Shown: positions 53,127-61,353, counted from the first letter of the stretch. The stretch: DNA of 64,000 nucleotides from Nafulsella turpanensis ZLM-10 (GCF_000346615.1 NZ_ANNU01000015.1:1-64000), one strand, 5' to 3'. Numbers and translations: made by a program. The notes: a model not told the origin generated them from the letters alone.

Positions 53127-53134
53127 TATATTTG
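53127..53134 (+). promoter_or_regulatory. -7 box of the MarR gene promoter
   Basis: TATATTTG matches TAnnTTTG exactly. The -33 position falls in the palindrome at 53102-53115 and is not a good TTG, consistent with regulated rather than constitutive use. Confidence 0.6.
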
Positions 53135-53225
53135 ACAACAGGGGGCCAGACTCTCTTTACGCACCTGCATCAGGGTATTTGTAGTATAAAATACTGTGAT
53201 GGCAGGAAAAGGAAAAATTTTTAGT

Positions 53226-53663
53226 ATGAAACGAGAAGACACAGTCGATTATAATATTAAAGCATCCTGGCATGCCATTTCGCGCATGTACAACCAGGAG
53301 GCCATGCAATACGATATTACTACTTCTATAGGTTTTGTGCTGCTGAATATAGATACTGAAGAGGGTACCCCGGCTACTAAAATAGCCCCTCTCCTGGGCC
53401 TGGAGGCACGCAGTCTTACGCGTATGCTAAAGAGCATGGAAGAAAAGGGTCTCATATACCGAAAGGCTGACCCGGCCGACCGAAGACTGGTACGTATTTT
53501 CCTGACAGAGAAGGGAAAGGAGAAAAAGGAGGTTTCCAGAAAAACGGTAAAAGCTTTTAACAAAGCAATAAAGGAATCAATACCAGAAGAAAAGCTAAAG
53601 GTATTCTTCGAAGTTATACATCAAATTAACCGGGTAGTTGAGGAGCAGAAATTTAAGGAATGA
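53226..53663 (+). CDS. MarR family transcriptional regulator
   Basis: The ATG at 53226 gives 145 residues beginning KREDTVDYNIKASWHAISRMY. A GTG/ATG pair at 53196/53199 would add 10 residues without family support. The winged helix is clear: TPATKIAPLLGLEARSLTRML is the recognition helix-turn-helix (about 50-70), and the wing is DPADRRLVRIFLTEKGK (about 85-101). It lies 337 bases upstream of fadN on the same strand. Close relatives sit ahead of fadN-fadA-fadE in many Bacteroidota, so it probably represses beta-oxidation until acyl-CoA is available. The ligand is not known. Confidence 0.9.
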   Translation: MKREDTVDYNIKASWHAISRMYNQEAMQYDITTSIGFVLLNIDTEEGTPATKIAPLLGLEARSLTRMLKSMEEKGLIYRKADPADRRLVRIFLTEKGKEKKEVSRKTVKAFNKAIKESIPEEKLKVFFEVIHQINRVVEEQKFKE

Positions 53664-53684
53664 GGGAGATCATGGATAAGAGAC

Positions 53685-53722
53685 TTGAGACAATGGACGT
53701 AAGAACCAGGAACCAGGAGGCA
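53685..53722. repeat. Simple-sequence element end (GAGACTTGAGAC / AGAACCAGGAACCAGGAG type)
   Basis: Short near-tandem units (gacttgagac, then agaaccaggaaccagg) resemble the degenerate termini that flank four-helix-bundle genes elsewhere in this window and phylum. No four-helix gene remains here, so it would be a solo remnant. Classification is tentative. Confidence 0.4.
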
Positions 53723-53746
53723 TGACAAGAGAAGCCCCAAAACCGC

Positions 53747-53879
53747 TGTCATTACGAGCCGACGTGACAATCTGTTCCTAAATGAAGGGCAGTACAAAAG
53801 AGGAAGGTTTTAGAAAGTACTAATGTTCGGGAGATTGCCACGCCGCTATGCTCCCGCGCCGCTTCGGCTCGCCATGACA
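53747..53879. repeat. Palindromic interspersed repeat (about 133 bases)
   Basis: The ends TGTCATTACGAGC (53747-53759) and GCTCGCCATGACA (53867-53879) are inverted repeats with 11 of 13 matches. Inner phrases ACAATCT and AGATTGCC are also complementary. This is the GTCATTGCGAG...AGATTGC type of intergenic palindrome widespread in bacterial genomes. It would form a long hairpin in RNA between marR and fadN. Confidence 0.7.
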
Positions 53880-53930
53880 TTTTCCATTGGAGATGCCTGA
53901 ATCCTTTATACAAAACACTTTATACTGTAA

Positions 53931-53975
53931 AAACGAACAACTGAAAACCAACAACCATCAACTAAAAACAAAAGC
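53931..53975. repeat. Solo terminal repeat, element B type, upstream of fadN
   Basis: The stretch contains CGAACAACTGA, identical to the right end of element B (58418-58428), and ACAACCATCAAC, also in that end. No partner left repeat or four-helix gene is present. It ends 25 bases before the fadN start, the same relative position as the element ends at 56821 and 58433. Confidence 0.5.
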
Positions 53976-54000
53976 ATCAACCATAAAACAATTTTTTTAT

Positions 54001-56403
54001 ATGAAAAGAACCATTAATAAGGTAACCGTATTAGGCTCCGGTATTATGGGCTCGCGAATAGCGGCACATTTTGCCAATATCGGGGTAAAAGTACGCCTGC
54101 TCGATATTGCCCCCTTCGAACTGAATGAAGAGGAAAAGGCGAAAGGGCTGAGCCTGGACGACCCAAGGGTAAAAATGCGCATCGTGAACCAGGCATGGGA
54201 AAATACTTTAAAATCGAAGCCTGCCTCCCTCTACGATGCCTCTTTTGCCGAGCGCGTAACCCTTGGCAACTTCAAAGACCATATGAAGGACATTGGCGAC
54301 AGCGATTGGGTAATTGAAGTGGTAGTTGAAAACCTGAAAATTAAAAAGCAGGTATTTGAAGAGGTAGAGAAGTACCGCAAAAAAGGCACCCTCATTACCT
54401 CCAACACCTCGGGTATCCCCATCCACCTGATGCTCGACGGCCGTTCCGATGATTTTCAGAGACACTTTGCAGGCAGCCACTTCTTTAATCCGCCCCGCTA
54501 CCTGAAGCTGCTCGAAATTATTCCTACCCCCAAAACTGACCCTGAAGTTACCGACTTCCTCATGAAGTACGGCGACCGCTACCTTGGTAAAACCACCGTA
54601 CTGTGTAAAGATACTCCTGCCTTTATCGCCAACCGTGTAGGTATTTTTGGCATTATGAAGGTGGTCGATACCATGAAGAAAATGGACCTGAGTGTGGATG
54701 AAGTGGACAAGCTAACCGGTCCTGTAATTGGCCGCCCCAAATCAGCTACCTTCCGTACTTCCGATGTCGTTGGCCTCGATACCTTAGTAAATGTGGCCAA
54801 CGGGCTCTACGAAGGTCTGCCAAACGATGAGCGCCGCGAAATATTTAAGCTTCCGCCCGAAGTAAATGCCCTGGCCGAACGTAAGTGGCTGGGCGATAAA
54901 ACCGGGCAGGGCTTCTATAAAAAGACCAAAGACAAGGAGGGCAAAACCGAAATCCTGACGCTCGACCTGAAGGATATGGAGTACAAGCCGAAGCAAAAAG
55001 TAAAATTTGCCACGCTTGAACAAACTAAGCCTATCGAAAACCTGCGCGAGCGTATGCCGGTGCTGCTTTCAGGCAAAGATAAAGCCGGCGAATTCTACCG
55101 CGACTCTTTCTACGGTCTGTTCGAGTATGTTTCGAACCGCATTCCGGAAATTGCCGACGAGCTCTACCGTATCGACGATGCCCTCCGCGCCGGTTTTGGC
55201 TGGGAGTTAGGACCCTTCCAGACATGGGATGCCGTTGGCGTGAAAAAGACGGTTTCCAAAATGGAAGAAATGGGCTATAAGCCTAAGCAGTGGGTGTACG
55301 ACATGCTGGAATCCGGTAACGAAAGCTTCTATAAAGTAGAAGGCGGGCAGAAGCTGTATTACGATATCGACAGCAAGTCCTACAAAGCCGTACCAGGTAC
55401 CGAAGAATTTATTCTGCTCGATACTCTTCGCAAAAATAGCAAAGTATGGGGCAATGCAGATGCAACCATCCTCGACCTGGGCGATGGTATCCTAAACCTT
55501 GAGTTCCATAGCAAAATGAATACCATGGGTGCCGGCGTGGTCGAAGGCATCAACCGCGCCATCAGCCTTGCCGAAGAGAAATACCGCGGCCTCGTTATTG
55601 CCAACGAAGGCGCTAACTTCTCGGCCGGAGCCAACCTTGGCATGGTGTTTATGTATGCCATTGAGCAGGAGTACGACGAAATCGATTTCATGATTCGCCA
55701 GTTCCAGAACACCATTATGCGGGCCCGCTACAGCAGCATTCCGGTTGTAGTGGCACCACACGGCATGACCCTCGGTGGTGGCTGCGAGCTTACCATGCAC
55801 GCCGACCAGGTGGTGGCTGCGGCCGAAACCTATATCGGTCTGGTAGAAGTGGGTGTTGGTCTCATTCCCGGTGGTGGCGGTACCAAGGAGATGACGCTTC
55901 GCGCTGCCGATGAGACTGAAATCGGTGATGTGGAATTTAATGTGCTGCAGAACTCCTTCATGAACATTGCTACCGCTAAGGTAGCCACCTCTGCTCATGA
56001 AGCGCGCGGCATGAACATTCTCCGGAAAAAGGATATGATTGTGGTGAATAAAGACCGCCAGATTGCCGATGCCAAAGCGGCCGCCATTGCCATGGCCGAA
56101 GCCGGCTATGTGCAGCCCATCCAGCGTACCGATATTAGGGTGCAGGGCCGTTCTGGTATGGCGCTCTTCCTGGCCGGTATTCATGGCATGCGTGCAGGTA
56201 ATTATATCTCTGCCCACGACCAGAAGATAGCCGAAAAGATAGCCAACGTCATGTGCGGCGGCGATCTCTCTTATGCACAAAATGTATCGGAGCAGTACCT
56301 GCTGGACCTCGAACGCGAAGCCTTCCTCAGCCTCTGTGCCGAAAAGAAAACCCTTGAGCGCATCCAGGCCATTTTGCAGGGCGGAAAACCACTTCGTAAC
56401 TAG
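54001..56403 (+). CDS. fadN: 3-hydroxyacyl-CoA dehydrogenase / enoyl-CoA hydratase (FadN type)
   Basis: The ATG at 54001 gives 800 residues beginning KRTINKVTVLGSGIMGSRIA. An upstream TTG-started frame reads through repeats and is rejected. The dehydrogenase comes first: NAD motif VLGSGIMGSRIAAHF (about 8-22), SNTSGIPIHLM, and GSHFFNPPRYLKLLEII. Its helical domain contains DTPAFIANRVG. The hydratase is C-terminal: ANEGANFSAGANLGMVF and MTLGGGCELTMHADQ with EVGVGLIPGGGG carrying the catalytic glutamates. This dehydrogenase-then-hydratase order is that of B. subtilis FadN, the reverse of E. coli FadB. It performs the two middle steps of beta-oxidation in the cytosol. The stop codon abuts element A. 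Confidence 0.94.
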   Translation: MKRTINKVTVLGSGIMGSRIAAHFANIGVKVRLLDIAPFELNEEEKAKGLSLDDPRVKMRIVNQAWENTLKSKPASLYDASFAERVTLGNFKDHMKDIGDSDWVIEVVVENLKIKKQVFEEVEKYRKKGTLITSNTSGIPIHLMLDGRSDDFQRHFAGSHFFNPPRYLKLLEIIPTPKTDPEVTDFLMKYGDRYLGKTTVLCKDTPAFIANRVGIFGIMKVVDTMKKMDLSVDEVDKLTGPVIGRPKSATFRTSDVVGLDTLVNVANGLYEGLPNDERREIFKLPPEVNALAERKWLGDKTGQGFYKKTKDKEGKTEILTLDLKDMEYKPKQKVKFATLEQTKPIENLRERMPVLLSGKDKAGEFYRDSFYGLFEYVSNRIPEIADELYRIDDALRAGFGWELGPFQTWDAVGVKKTVSKMEEMGYKPKQWVYDMLESGNESFYKVEGGQKLYYDIDSKSYKAVPGTEEFILLDTLRKNSKVWGNADATILDLGDGILNLEFHSKMNTMGAGVVEGINRAISLAEEKYRGLVIANEGANFSAGANLGMVFMYAIEQEYDEIDFMIRQFQNTIMRARYSSIPVVVAPHGMTLGGGCELTMHADQVVAAAETYIGLVEVGVGLIPGGGGTKEMTLRAADETEIGDVEFNVLQNSFMNIATAKVATSAHEARGMNILRKKDMIVVNKDRQIADAKAAAIAMAEAGYVQPIQRTDIRVQGRSGMALFLAGIHGMRAGNYISAHDQKIAEKIANVMCGGDLSYAQNVSEQYLLDLEREAFLSLCAEKKTLERIQAILQGGKPLRN

Positions 56404-56821
56404 TAGTGGGTATTGAGTAGTGAGTATTGGGATTTACAGATTATGCACAACTACAAAGAATTGAATGTTTGGAAGTTAGCTGTAGACTTCGCCACAGATG
56501 TGTATAAAATCACTGCTCAATTTCCTGCCGAGGAGAGATTTGGGCTGCAATCGCAAATTAGGAGGAGTGCAGTATCTATTGCCTCCAACATTGCTGAAGG
56601 TGCAGGTAGAAACTCTAAGGGAGAGTTTAAACAGTTTTTAGGAATCGCATACGGATCTGCCTATGAGTTGGAAACACAGTTCTTCATTAGCAGAAACTTA
56701 GCATTTATAACAGAAGAAGAAATTAACCAGGTGGTGAATAAAATTGAGACTATCCAAAAAATGATTTACAAGCTTAAATCCAGCCTTAGTTAGGCTGTCT
56801 CAATACTCACTACCCACTACT
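56402..56821 (+). mobile_element. Element A: inverted-repeat-flanked four-helix-bundle unit
   Basis: This unit of about 420 bases fills the fadN-fadA junction. The left end (56402-56429) pairs with the right end (56801-56821): AGTAGTGGGTA (56402-56412) with TACCCACTACT, and GTGAGTATTG (56420-56429) with CAATACTCAC, with only a 7-base bulge on the left. The fadN stop TAG overlaps the left end. Inside is one four-helix-bundle gene. The structure recalls 23S rRNA intervening sequences, which carry the same protein family in a hairpin. Mobility is inferred. Confidence 0.65.
56443..56793 (+). CDS. Four-helix-bundle protein (S23 / IVS-encoded family), element A
   Basis: The ATG at 56443 gives 116 residues beginning HNYKELNVWKLAVDFATDVY. 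The TTG-started frame from 56413 begins inside the terminal repeat. The family signature is complete: FPAEERFGLQSQIRRSAVSI, SNIAEGAGRNSKGEFKQFL, and GSAYELETQFFISRNL. The fold is a small antiparallel four-helix bundle that forms pentamers in homologues. It relates to proteins encoded in 23S rRNA intervening sequences and to the Avd accessory protein of diversity-generating retroelements. Nucleic-acid binding is likely but not shown. It sits inside the fadNAE operon and is co-oriented with it. It is only moderately similar to the element B protein. Confidence 0.9.
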   Translation: MHNYKELNVWKLAVDFATDVYKITAQFPAEERFGLQSQIRRSAVSIASNIAEGAGRNSKGEFKQFLGIAYGSAYELETQFFISRNLAFITEEEINQVVNKIETIQKMIYKLKSSLS

Positions 56822-56832
56822 CAATTCTAACA

Positions 56833-58005
56833 ATGAACGCATACATAATAACAGGATACAGAACAGCGGTAACGCGCGCCAAGAAAGGCGGCTTCCGCTT
56901 TACACGGCCCGATGATTTGGCCGCCGATGTAATTAAGCATCTGGTAAAAGAAACTGGTATCGACCCGCACACGGTCGATGACCTTATTGTAGGCAATGCC
57001 GTACCCGAAGCAGAACAGGGTATGCAGATGGGGCGGATGATTTCCCTCCTATCGCTGCCACTCGAGGTACCGGGCATGATTGTAAACCGCTACTGCGGCT
57101 CCGGTCTCGAAGCTATTAACATTGCTGCTACCCGCGTACATGCCGGTATGGCCGATTGCATTATAGCAGGTGGTACTGAAAGTATGTCCATGGTGCCGAT
57201 AATGGGCTACCGCACAGCTCTTAACTACAAAATTGCCAAAGAGCACCCCGACTACTATACCAGTATGGGGCTTACAGCCGAGCACATTTCAAAAGAATTT
57301 AATGTAAGCCGCGAAGATATGGATGAGTTTGCATTAAGTTCTCACCAGAAGGCTCTGAAAGCGCAGGCGGAAGGAAAGTTCGACGAGGAAATCCTGTCCA
57401 TAACCGTGGAGGAAACCTACCTCGACGAGAACATGAAGAAAAAGACGCGCAGCTATACTGTAGACAAAGATGAAGGACCGCGTGCGGAAACCAGCCTAGA
57501 AGCACTGGCAAAACTGAAGCCGGTTTTTGCGCAGGGAGGTTCCGTAACAGCAGGTAACTCCTCTCCTACTAACGACGGTGCAGCCTTTGTAATGGTCGTA
57601 AGCGAGAAGTTTCTGAAGGAAAATAATCTGACACCCAAAGCTCGTTTTGTAAGCTATGCCGCAGCCGGTGTGGAACCTCGCATCATGGGTATAGGTCCAG
57701 TCGCAGCCATTCCAAAAGCACTGAAGCTGGCAGGCCTACAGCAGAATCAGCTGGACCTGATTGAAATGAATGAAGCCTTCGCGGCCCAGTCGATTGCTGT
57801 ATTCCGCGAGCTCGATCTGAACATGGACATCCTGAACGTAAATGGAGGTGCCATTGCCCTGGGTCACCCGCTGGGATGTACCGGCGCCAAGCTCAGCATC
57901 ACCATGATGAACGAAGCCAAACGTCGCAACTCTAAATACGGCATGGTAACTGCCTGCGTAGGCGGCGGTCAGGGCGTAGCGGGGATATTTGAATTTTTAC
58001 ATTAA
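56833..58005 (+). CDS. fadA: Acetyl-CoA acyltransferase (thiolase) FadA
   Basis: This 390-residue thiolase performs the last step of beta-oxidation, releasing acetyl-CoA. The acyl-binding Cys is in [13 protein letters not shown] (about 88), the His motif is in [13 protein letters not shown] (about 318-330), [15 protein letters not shown] lies about 343-357, and the second active Cys is in [15 protein letters not shown] (about 376-390). A MARK-like loop deletion typical of this subgroup is seen. It starts 11 bases beyond the right repeat of element A, and its stop is 1 base before element B. Confidence 0.96.
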   Translation: MNAYIITGYRTAVTRAKKGGFRFTRPDDLAADVIKHLVKETGIDPHTVDDLIVGNAVPEAEQGMQMGRMISLLSLPLEVPGMIVNRYCGSGLEAINIAATRVHAGMADCIIAGGTESMSMVPIMGYRTALNYKIAKEHPDYYTSMGLTAEHISKEFNVSREDMDEFALSSHQKALKAQAEGKFDEEILSITVEETYLDENMKKKTRSYTVDKDEGPRAETSLEALAKLKPVFAQGGSVTAGNSSPTNDGAAFVMVVSEKFLKENNLTPKARFVSYAAAGVEPRIMGIGPVAAIPKALKLAGLQQNQLDLIEMNEAFAAQSIAVFRELDLNMDILNVNGGAIALGHPLGCTGAKLSITMMNEAKRRNSKYGMVTACVGGGQGVAGIFEFLH

Positions 58006-58006
58006 T

Positions 58007-58433
58007 CGTTGATGGTTGTTCGTTGTTAGTTGTTCGAAAAAATGAGTCAGTTACAATACACCGATTTAGATGTGTGGCAGGTTGCGAGAAAGCTTGTGAA
58101 AGAGGTGTATGTTCAAAGCAGAGCTTTTCCGAAGGAGGAAGCCTTTGGTTTAACGAGCCAAATAAGACGAGCAGCCATCTCTGTCCCTTCTAATATAGCA
58201 GAAGGATGTGGAAGGAGCAGTAGCAAAGAGTCCGTGCACTTCTATTTTATTGCAAGAGGAAGTCTTTATGAATTAGAAACCCAACTTTTTCTGGCACTTG
58301 ATATGGGATTTCTATCTCATGAAGCATTTGAATCTCTAATCCAGCAAGCAGAACGGTGCAAGAAACTACTGAATGGATTTATCCGGTACTTCAAAGCCAA
58401 ATACGAACAACCATCAACGAACAACTGACAACG
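58007..58433 (+). mobile_element. Element B: inverted-repeat-flanked four-helix-bundle unit
   Basis: This unit of 427 bases fills the fadA-fadE junction. The ends 58007-58036 and 58404-58433 are 30-base inverted repeats with 25 matching positions, including a 17-base perfect pair (CGTTGATGGTTGTTCGT at 58007-58023 with its complement at 58403-58419, in permuted register). It begins 1 base after the fadA stop and ends 23 bases before the fadE start. It carries one four-helix-bundle gene whose 3' end is encoded by the repeat itself. The terminal sequence is unrelated to that of element A. Mobility is inferred. Confidence 0.65.
58042..58428 (+). CDS. Four-helix-bundle protein (S23 / IVS-encoded family), element B
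   Basis: The ATG at 58042 gives 128 residues beginning SQLQYTDLDVWQVARKLVKE. The TTG frame from 58030 begins in the terminal repeat. The signature matches the family: FPKEEAFGLTSQIRRAAISV, SNIAEGCGRSSSKESVHFYF and GSLYELETQLFLALDM. The last residues (about YEQPSTNN) are encoded by the right inverted repeat, so the protein's tail depends on the element end. The function is unknown and nucleic-acid binding is likely. The protein differs from the element A protein in most positions outside the core motifs, so the two units are separate acquisitions. Confidence 0.9.
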   Translation: MSQLQYTDLDVWQVARKLVKEVYVQSRAFPKEEAFGLTSQIRRAAISVPSNIAEGCGRSSSKESVHFYFIARGSLYELETQLFLALDMGFLSHEAFESLIQQAERCKKLLNGFIRYFKAKYEQPSTNN

Positions 58434-58456
58434 AGTAAATAAAATCAACTAAAAAT

Positions 58457-60256
58457 ATGGAGACAGCACAAAAAAACGATGCCCTCAAAGGCGGTGAGTT
58501 TCTCATCAAGGAAACGCCTGCCGAGCGTGTGTTCATTCCCGAAGAGTGGAGCGAAGAACAGCGCATGATTGCCCAAACCTGTAAAGACTTTCTGGAAACA
58601 GAAATTTACCCTCGGCTTGAAGATATTGATTCAATGAAGCACCCGGAGCTGATGCCGCAGCTGATGGACAAAGCGGGTGAATTAGGACTGTTGGGAACTT
58701 CTATTCCGGAGCAGTACGGCGGCTTTGGCATGGACTTCAACACCTCCATGCTGGTGGCCGAAGTAACCGGTGCCGGTCACTCCTTTGCTGTAGGGCTTTC
58801 GGCCCACACAGGAATTGGTACCCTGCCCATTCTGTACTATGGCAATGAAGAGCAGAAGGCAAAATACCTTCCTAAGCTGGCAACCGGCGAATACAAAGCT
58901 GCTTACTGCTTAACTGAACCCGATAGCGGCTCAGACGCCAATAGCGGTAAAACCAAAGCGGTTCTCAATCCCGAAGGTACCCACTACATCATTAATGGAC
59001 AGAAAATGTGGATAACCAACGGCGGTTTTGCCGATATCTACATTGTATTTGCCAAAATAGAGGATGACAAAAACCTTACTGCCTTTATTGTAGAGCGGGA
59101 GTTTGGTGGCATCACCATGAATGAGGAAGAGAAGAAAATGGGTATTAAGGGCTCTTCTACCCGCCAGATTTTCTTCAACGACTGCAAAGTGCCGAAAGAG
59201 AATATGCTTTCCGAGCGCCAGAACGGCTTTAAAATTGCCGTAAACATTCTCAACATTGGCCGTATTAAGCTTGCTGCTGCGGCATTTGGTGCCTCCAAGG
59301 CAGTTACTGCCAATGCCGTGCGTTATGCCAACGAGCGTAAGCAGTTCGGTACCGCCATCGCCAACTTCGGTGCCATTAAGCACAAGCTGGGCGAAATGGC
59401 CTCCCGTACCTATGCCTGCGAATCAGCCTCCTACCGTGCCGGGCAGAACATCGACGACGCTTATGAAAAGCTGGTTGCCGGCGGTATGGAAGAGGCACAG
59501 GCGAAGCTGAAATCTGTGGAAGAGTTTGCCATTGAATGCGCTATTCTGAAAGTGCATGGTTCCGAAGTACTCGATTATGTCGTGGACGAAGGCGTGCAGA
59601 TATATGGTGGCATGGGCTTCTCGGCCGATGCGCCGATGGACCGTGCCTATCGCGATGCCCGAATCAACCGTATTTTCGAAGGCACGAACGAGATTAACCG
59701 AATGCTTACCATCGATATGCTGATGAAGCGTGCCATGAAGGGCGAGATCGACCTAATGAGTGCAGCCATGGCTGTGCAGAAAGACCTGACTTCCATCCCT
59801 GACTTTGGTGCACAGGAAGAGGGTGGCTTTATGGCTGCCGAAAAGAAAGTACTGGCCAATCTTAAGAAAGCAGGCCTTATGATTGCCGGTGCCGCTGCCC
59901 AGAAGCTGATGCAGAAGCTGTCGCACGAACAGGAAATACTGATGAACCTGGCCGACATGCTGATTGAAGTATACGCGCTGGAATCTGCCATCCTCCGTAC
60001 CGAAAAGCTGGCCGGTATGCGTGGCGAAGAAGCCGTGCAGCCACAAATTGACATGACCCGCATATACATGATGCGTGCCGTGGAAATTGCCGGACAGTCC
60101 GGCCGCGAAGCCATCTATGCTTTCGCCGAAGGCGATGAGCAGCGCCTGATGCTAATGGGACTGAAGCGATACACCAAAGTAGAGCCTTTTAACGTAAAAG
60201 ACGCTCGCCGCCGTGTGGCCGATGTGCTGATTGCCAAAAACGAGTATCCTTTTTAG
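58457..60256 (+). CDS. fadE: Acyl-CoA dehydrogenase (FadE type)
   Basis: This 599-residue FAD enzyme catalyses the first dehydrogenation of beta-oxidation. It has the N-terminal ACDH helical domain (FIPEEWSEEQRMIAQTCKDF), the FAD-binding AAYCLTEPDSGSDANS (about 152-167), WITNGGFADIYIVFAK (about 183-198), and the catalytic glutamate region INRIFEGTNEINRM (about 410-423). A 170-residue C-terminal extension of helices is typical of the long B. subtilis FadE-like and VLCAD-like forms. It is the third gene of the marR-fadN-fadA-fadE set, and a terminator follows at 60280. Confidence 0.95.
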   Translation: METAQKNDALKGGEFLIKETPAERVFIPEEWSEEQRMIAQTCKDFLETEIYPRLEDIDSMKHPELMPQLMDKAGELGLLGTSIPEQYGGFGMDFNTSMLVAEVTGAGHSFAVGLSAHTGIGTLPILYYGNEEQKAKYLPKLATGEYKAAYCLTEPDSGSDANSGKTKAVLNPEGTHYIINGQKMWITNGGFADIYIVFAKIEDDKNLTAFIVEREFGGITMNEEEKKMGIKGSSTRQIFFNDCKVPKENMLSERQNGFKIAVNILNIGRIKLAAAAFGASKAVTANAVRYANERKQFGTAIANFGAIKHKLGEMASRTYACESASYRAGQNIDDAYEKLVAGGMEEAQAKLKSVEEFAIECAILKVHGSEVLDYVVDEGVQIYGGMGFSADAPMDRAYRDARINRIFEGTNEINRMLTIDMLMKRAMKGEIDLMSAAMAVQKDLTSIPDFGAQEEGGFMAAEKKVLANLKKAGLMIAGAAAQKLMQKLSHEQEILMNLADMLIEVYALESAILRTEKLAGMRGEEAVQPQIDMTRIYMMRAVEIAGQSGREAIYAFAEGDEQRLMLMGLKRYTKVEPFNVKDARRRVADVLIAKNEYPF

Positions 60257-60279
60257 TAATAGTTAAGCATTGCTTATAT

Positions 60280-60312
60280 AGCCTCCGGAAATTTTTCGGG
60301 GGCTTCTTTGTT
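60280..60312 (+). terminator. Terminator of the fadNAE operon
   Basis: AGCCTCCG (60280-60287) pairs with CGGGGGCT (60297-60304, one wobble) around a 9-base loop, followed by a T-rich tract. It lies 24 bases past the fadE stop. Confidence 0.8.
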
Positions 60313-61353
60313 TAGCTTTCCCGCAATCTAAAGTTCGTAAACTGTTGCTTTAAATAGTTGTGGGACGGAAAGCTTTTGCAGCTGCCATAAAATCGCTGCA
60401 GTTGAGCAGGGGTAAGCCTTTTCCAAATATACTGGGGGCTTCTGGTAAAGGGCTACTTTAGAGATTTTTCAATTGAGTGCAGAGATGAGCTGAGAGAGGA
60501 ATGACTGTCGAAGCCGCCAGTAGCCAGAGGAGGGCCTTTTGCTGCTTGTTTTTTAGAGTAGGAGCGATCGGTTCTGCGTAATAAAAAATGGTAACCTCCT
60601 GCCTGGCCATAGGCCCTGCGAATAGGTAGTGGAAAAGTAATTAAAAGCAATGGATGATGAAGGAAAGCTTTCCCCGACTGACTGCAGTACAGCTAGCAAG
60701 CTTGACAGATAATTGGAAGCGCTGGAGATGTCTGTTTGTAAAGCACTCTTTCGAAGTTAATTAAGGAGAAAAAAGAGGCTTTAGTGTCTTAGCAGGAAGC
60801 TTTTGGTAAATGGATTCCTGCAGAACCACAGGTTTTTATCCACAGGTAAGTTTTTAGCGGATAAGATATTTTTACTGCTCCGGTAGCAGCTCTTTCTCCT
60901 ATTGCTTCCCGGGCTTTGCCTTCTTCAGGAGAAAGCGGTAGAGACCGTTCTAAACCTGTAACTTCCTCCAAATTAAACGCTGCACAAAGGATTAGCAGTG
61001 CAGAAAAGCCTTTAATTTTGAAATTCGGAGCAGGTATTTATCCTTACGCCCCCTGTACAAATTCTATAATGCTTCATCTTATTAAGTTAAAGAGTTTATT
61101 GCATCAACAAATTATAACTACTTAAAATGGAGCAGTATAAAACGTAAGTTTTATGCAGGCAGGACAAAGATACACTATATGTAAAGTTATATTTTAGTGT
61201 ATCTTTCATTTGTTGCCGGCCAGTCCACAATCCCCTTTTAGCTTGAGGGCTAAAAACTTACTACTTTTAAAGTGTTCCGGAGGCAGTGTTTTCTTAATAG
61301 GCAGTTCTTCTGGAAAGGTAAACTCCAACTTTATCTGATAAACTTTAGAAGCC
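60313..61353. other. Gene-poor region of about 1 kb
   Basis: The short frames in this region (60453-60650, 60789-60971 minus; 60916-61125 plus) have no family features, no start context and poor composition, so I do not call them. It contains a lone perfect DnaA-box match (60836-60844) and a hairpin at 61166-61206. A small RNA gene could be present but none is recognised. Confidence 0.45.
61166..61206. repeat. Perfect 12-base inverted repeat
   Basis: AAAGATACACTA (61166-61177) and TAGTGTATCTTT (61195-61206) pair perfectly with a 17-base loop. The loop and flanks are AT-rich. It could be a regulator-binding site or an RNA hairpin upstream of the small membrane protein gene, but there is no T-run that would make it a terminator. 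Confidence 0.6.

Larger units (their letters stand above)
52844..53225. other. Upstream region of the MarR gene with operator-like palindrome
   Basis: Between the hypothetical gene (minus) and the MarR gene (plus), this stretch contains a perfect palindrome (53102-53115), a -7 box (53127-53134) and a smaller inverted repeat AGTAT-AAA-ATACT (53183-53195). No other gene is seen. Confidence 0.6.
53664..54000. other. Repeat-rich gap between marR and fadN
   Basis: This 337-base stretch holds no gene. It is largely made of repeat debris: low-complexity sequence (53685-53722), a 133-base palindromic element (53747-53879), and an A-rich terminal-repeat-like stretch (53931-53975) just before fadN. 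Confidence 0.6.

Noticed and set aside
56443-58428. Diversity-generating retroelement, since Avd proteins share the four-helix-bundle fold
   Set aside because: No reverse transcriptase gene, template repeat or variable repeat is present in the window.
56402-58433. Elements A and B as a simple tandem duplication
   Set aside because: The proteins share only core motifs and the terminal repeats are unrelated in sequence.
60836-60844. Perfect DnaA-box match TTATCCACA
   Set aside because: It is solitary, with no other boxes nearby. Single matches are expected by chance in AT-rich DNA, so it was not used as origin evidence.
60453-61125. Three short open frames in the gene-poor region
   Set aside because: They have no start context, no family features and no conservation evidence; composition is like non-coding DNA.
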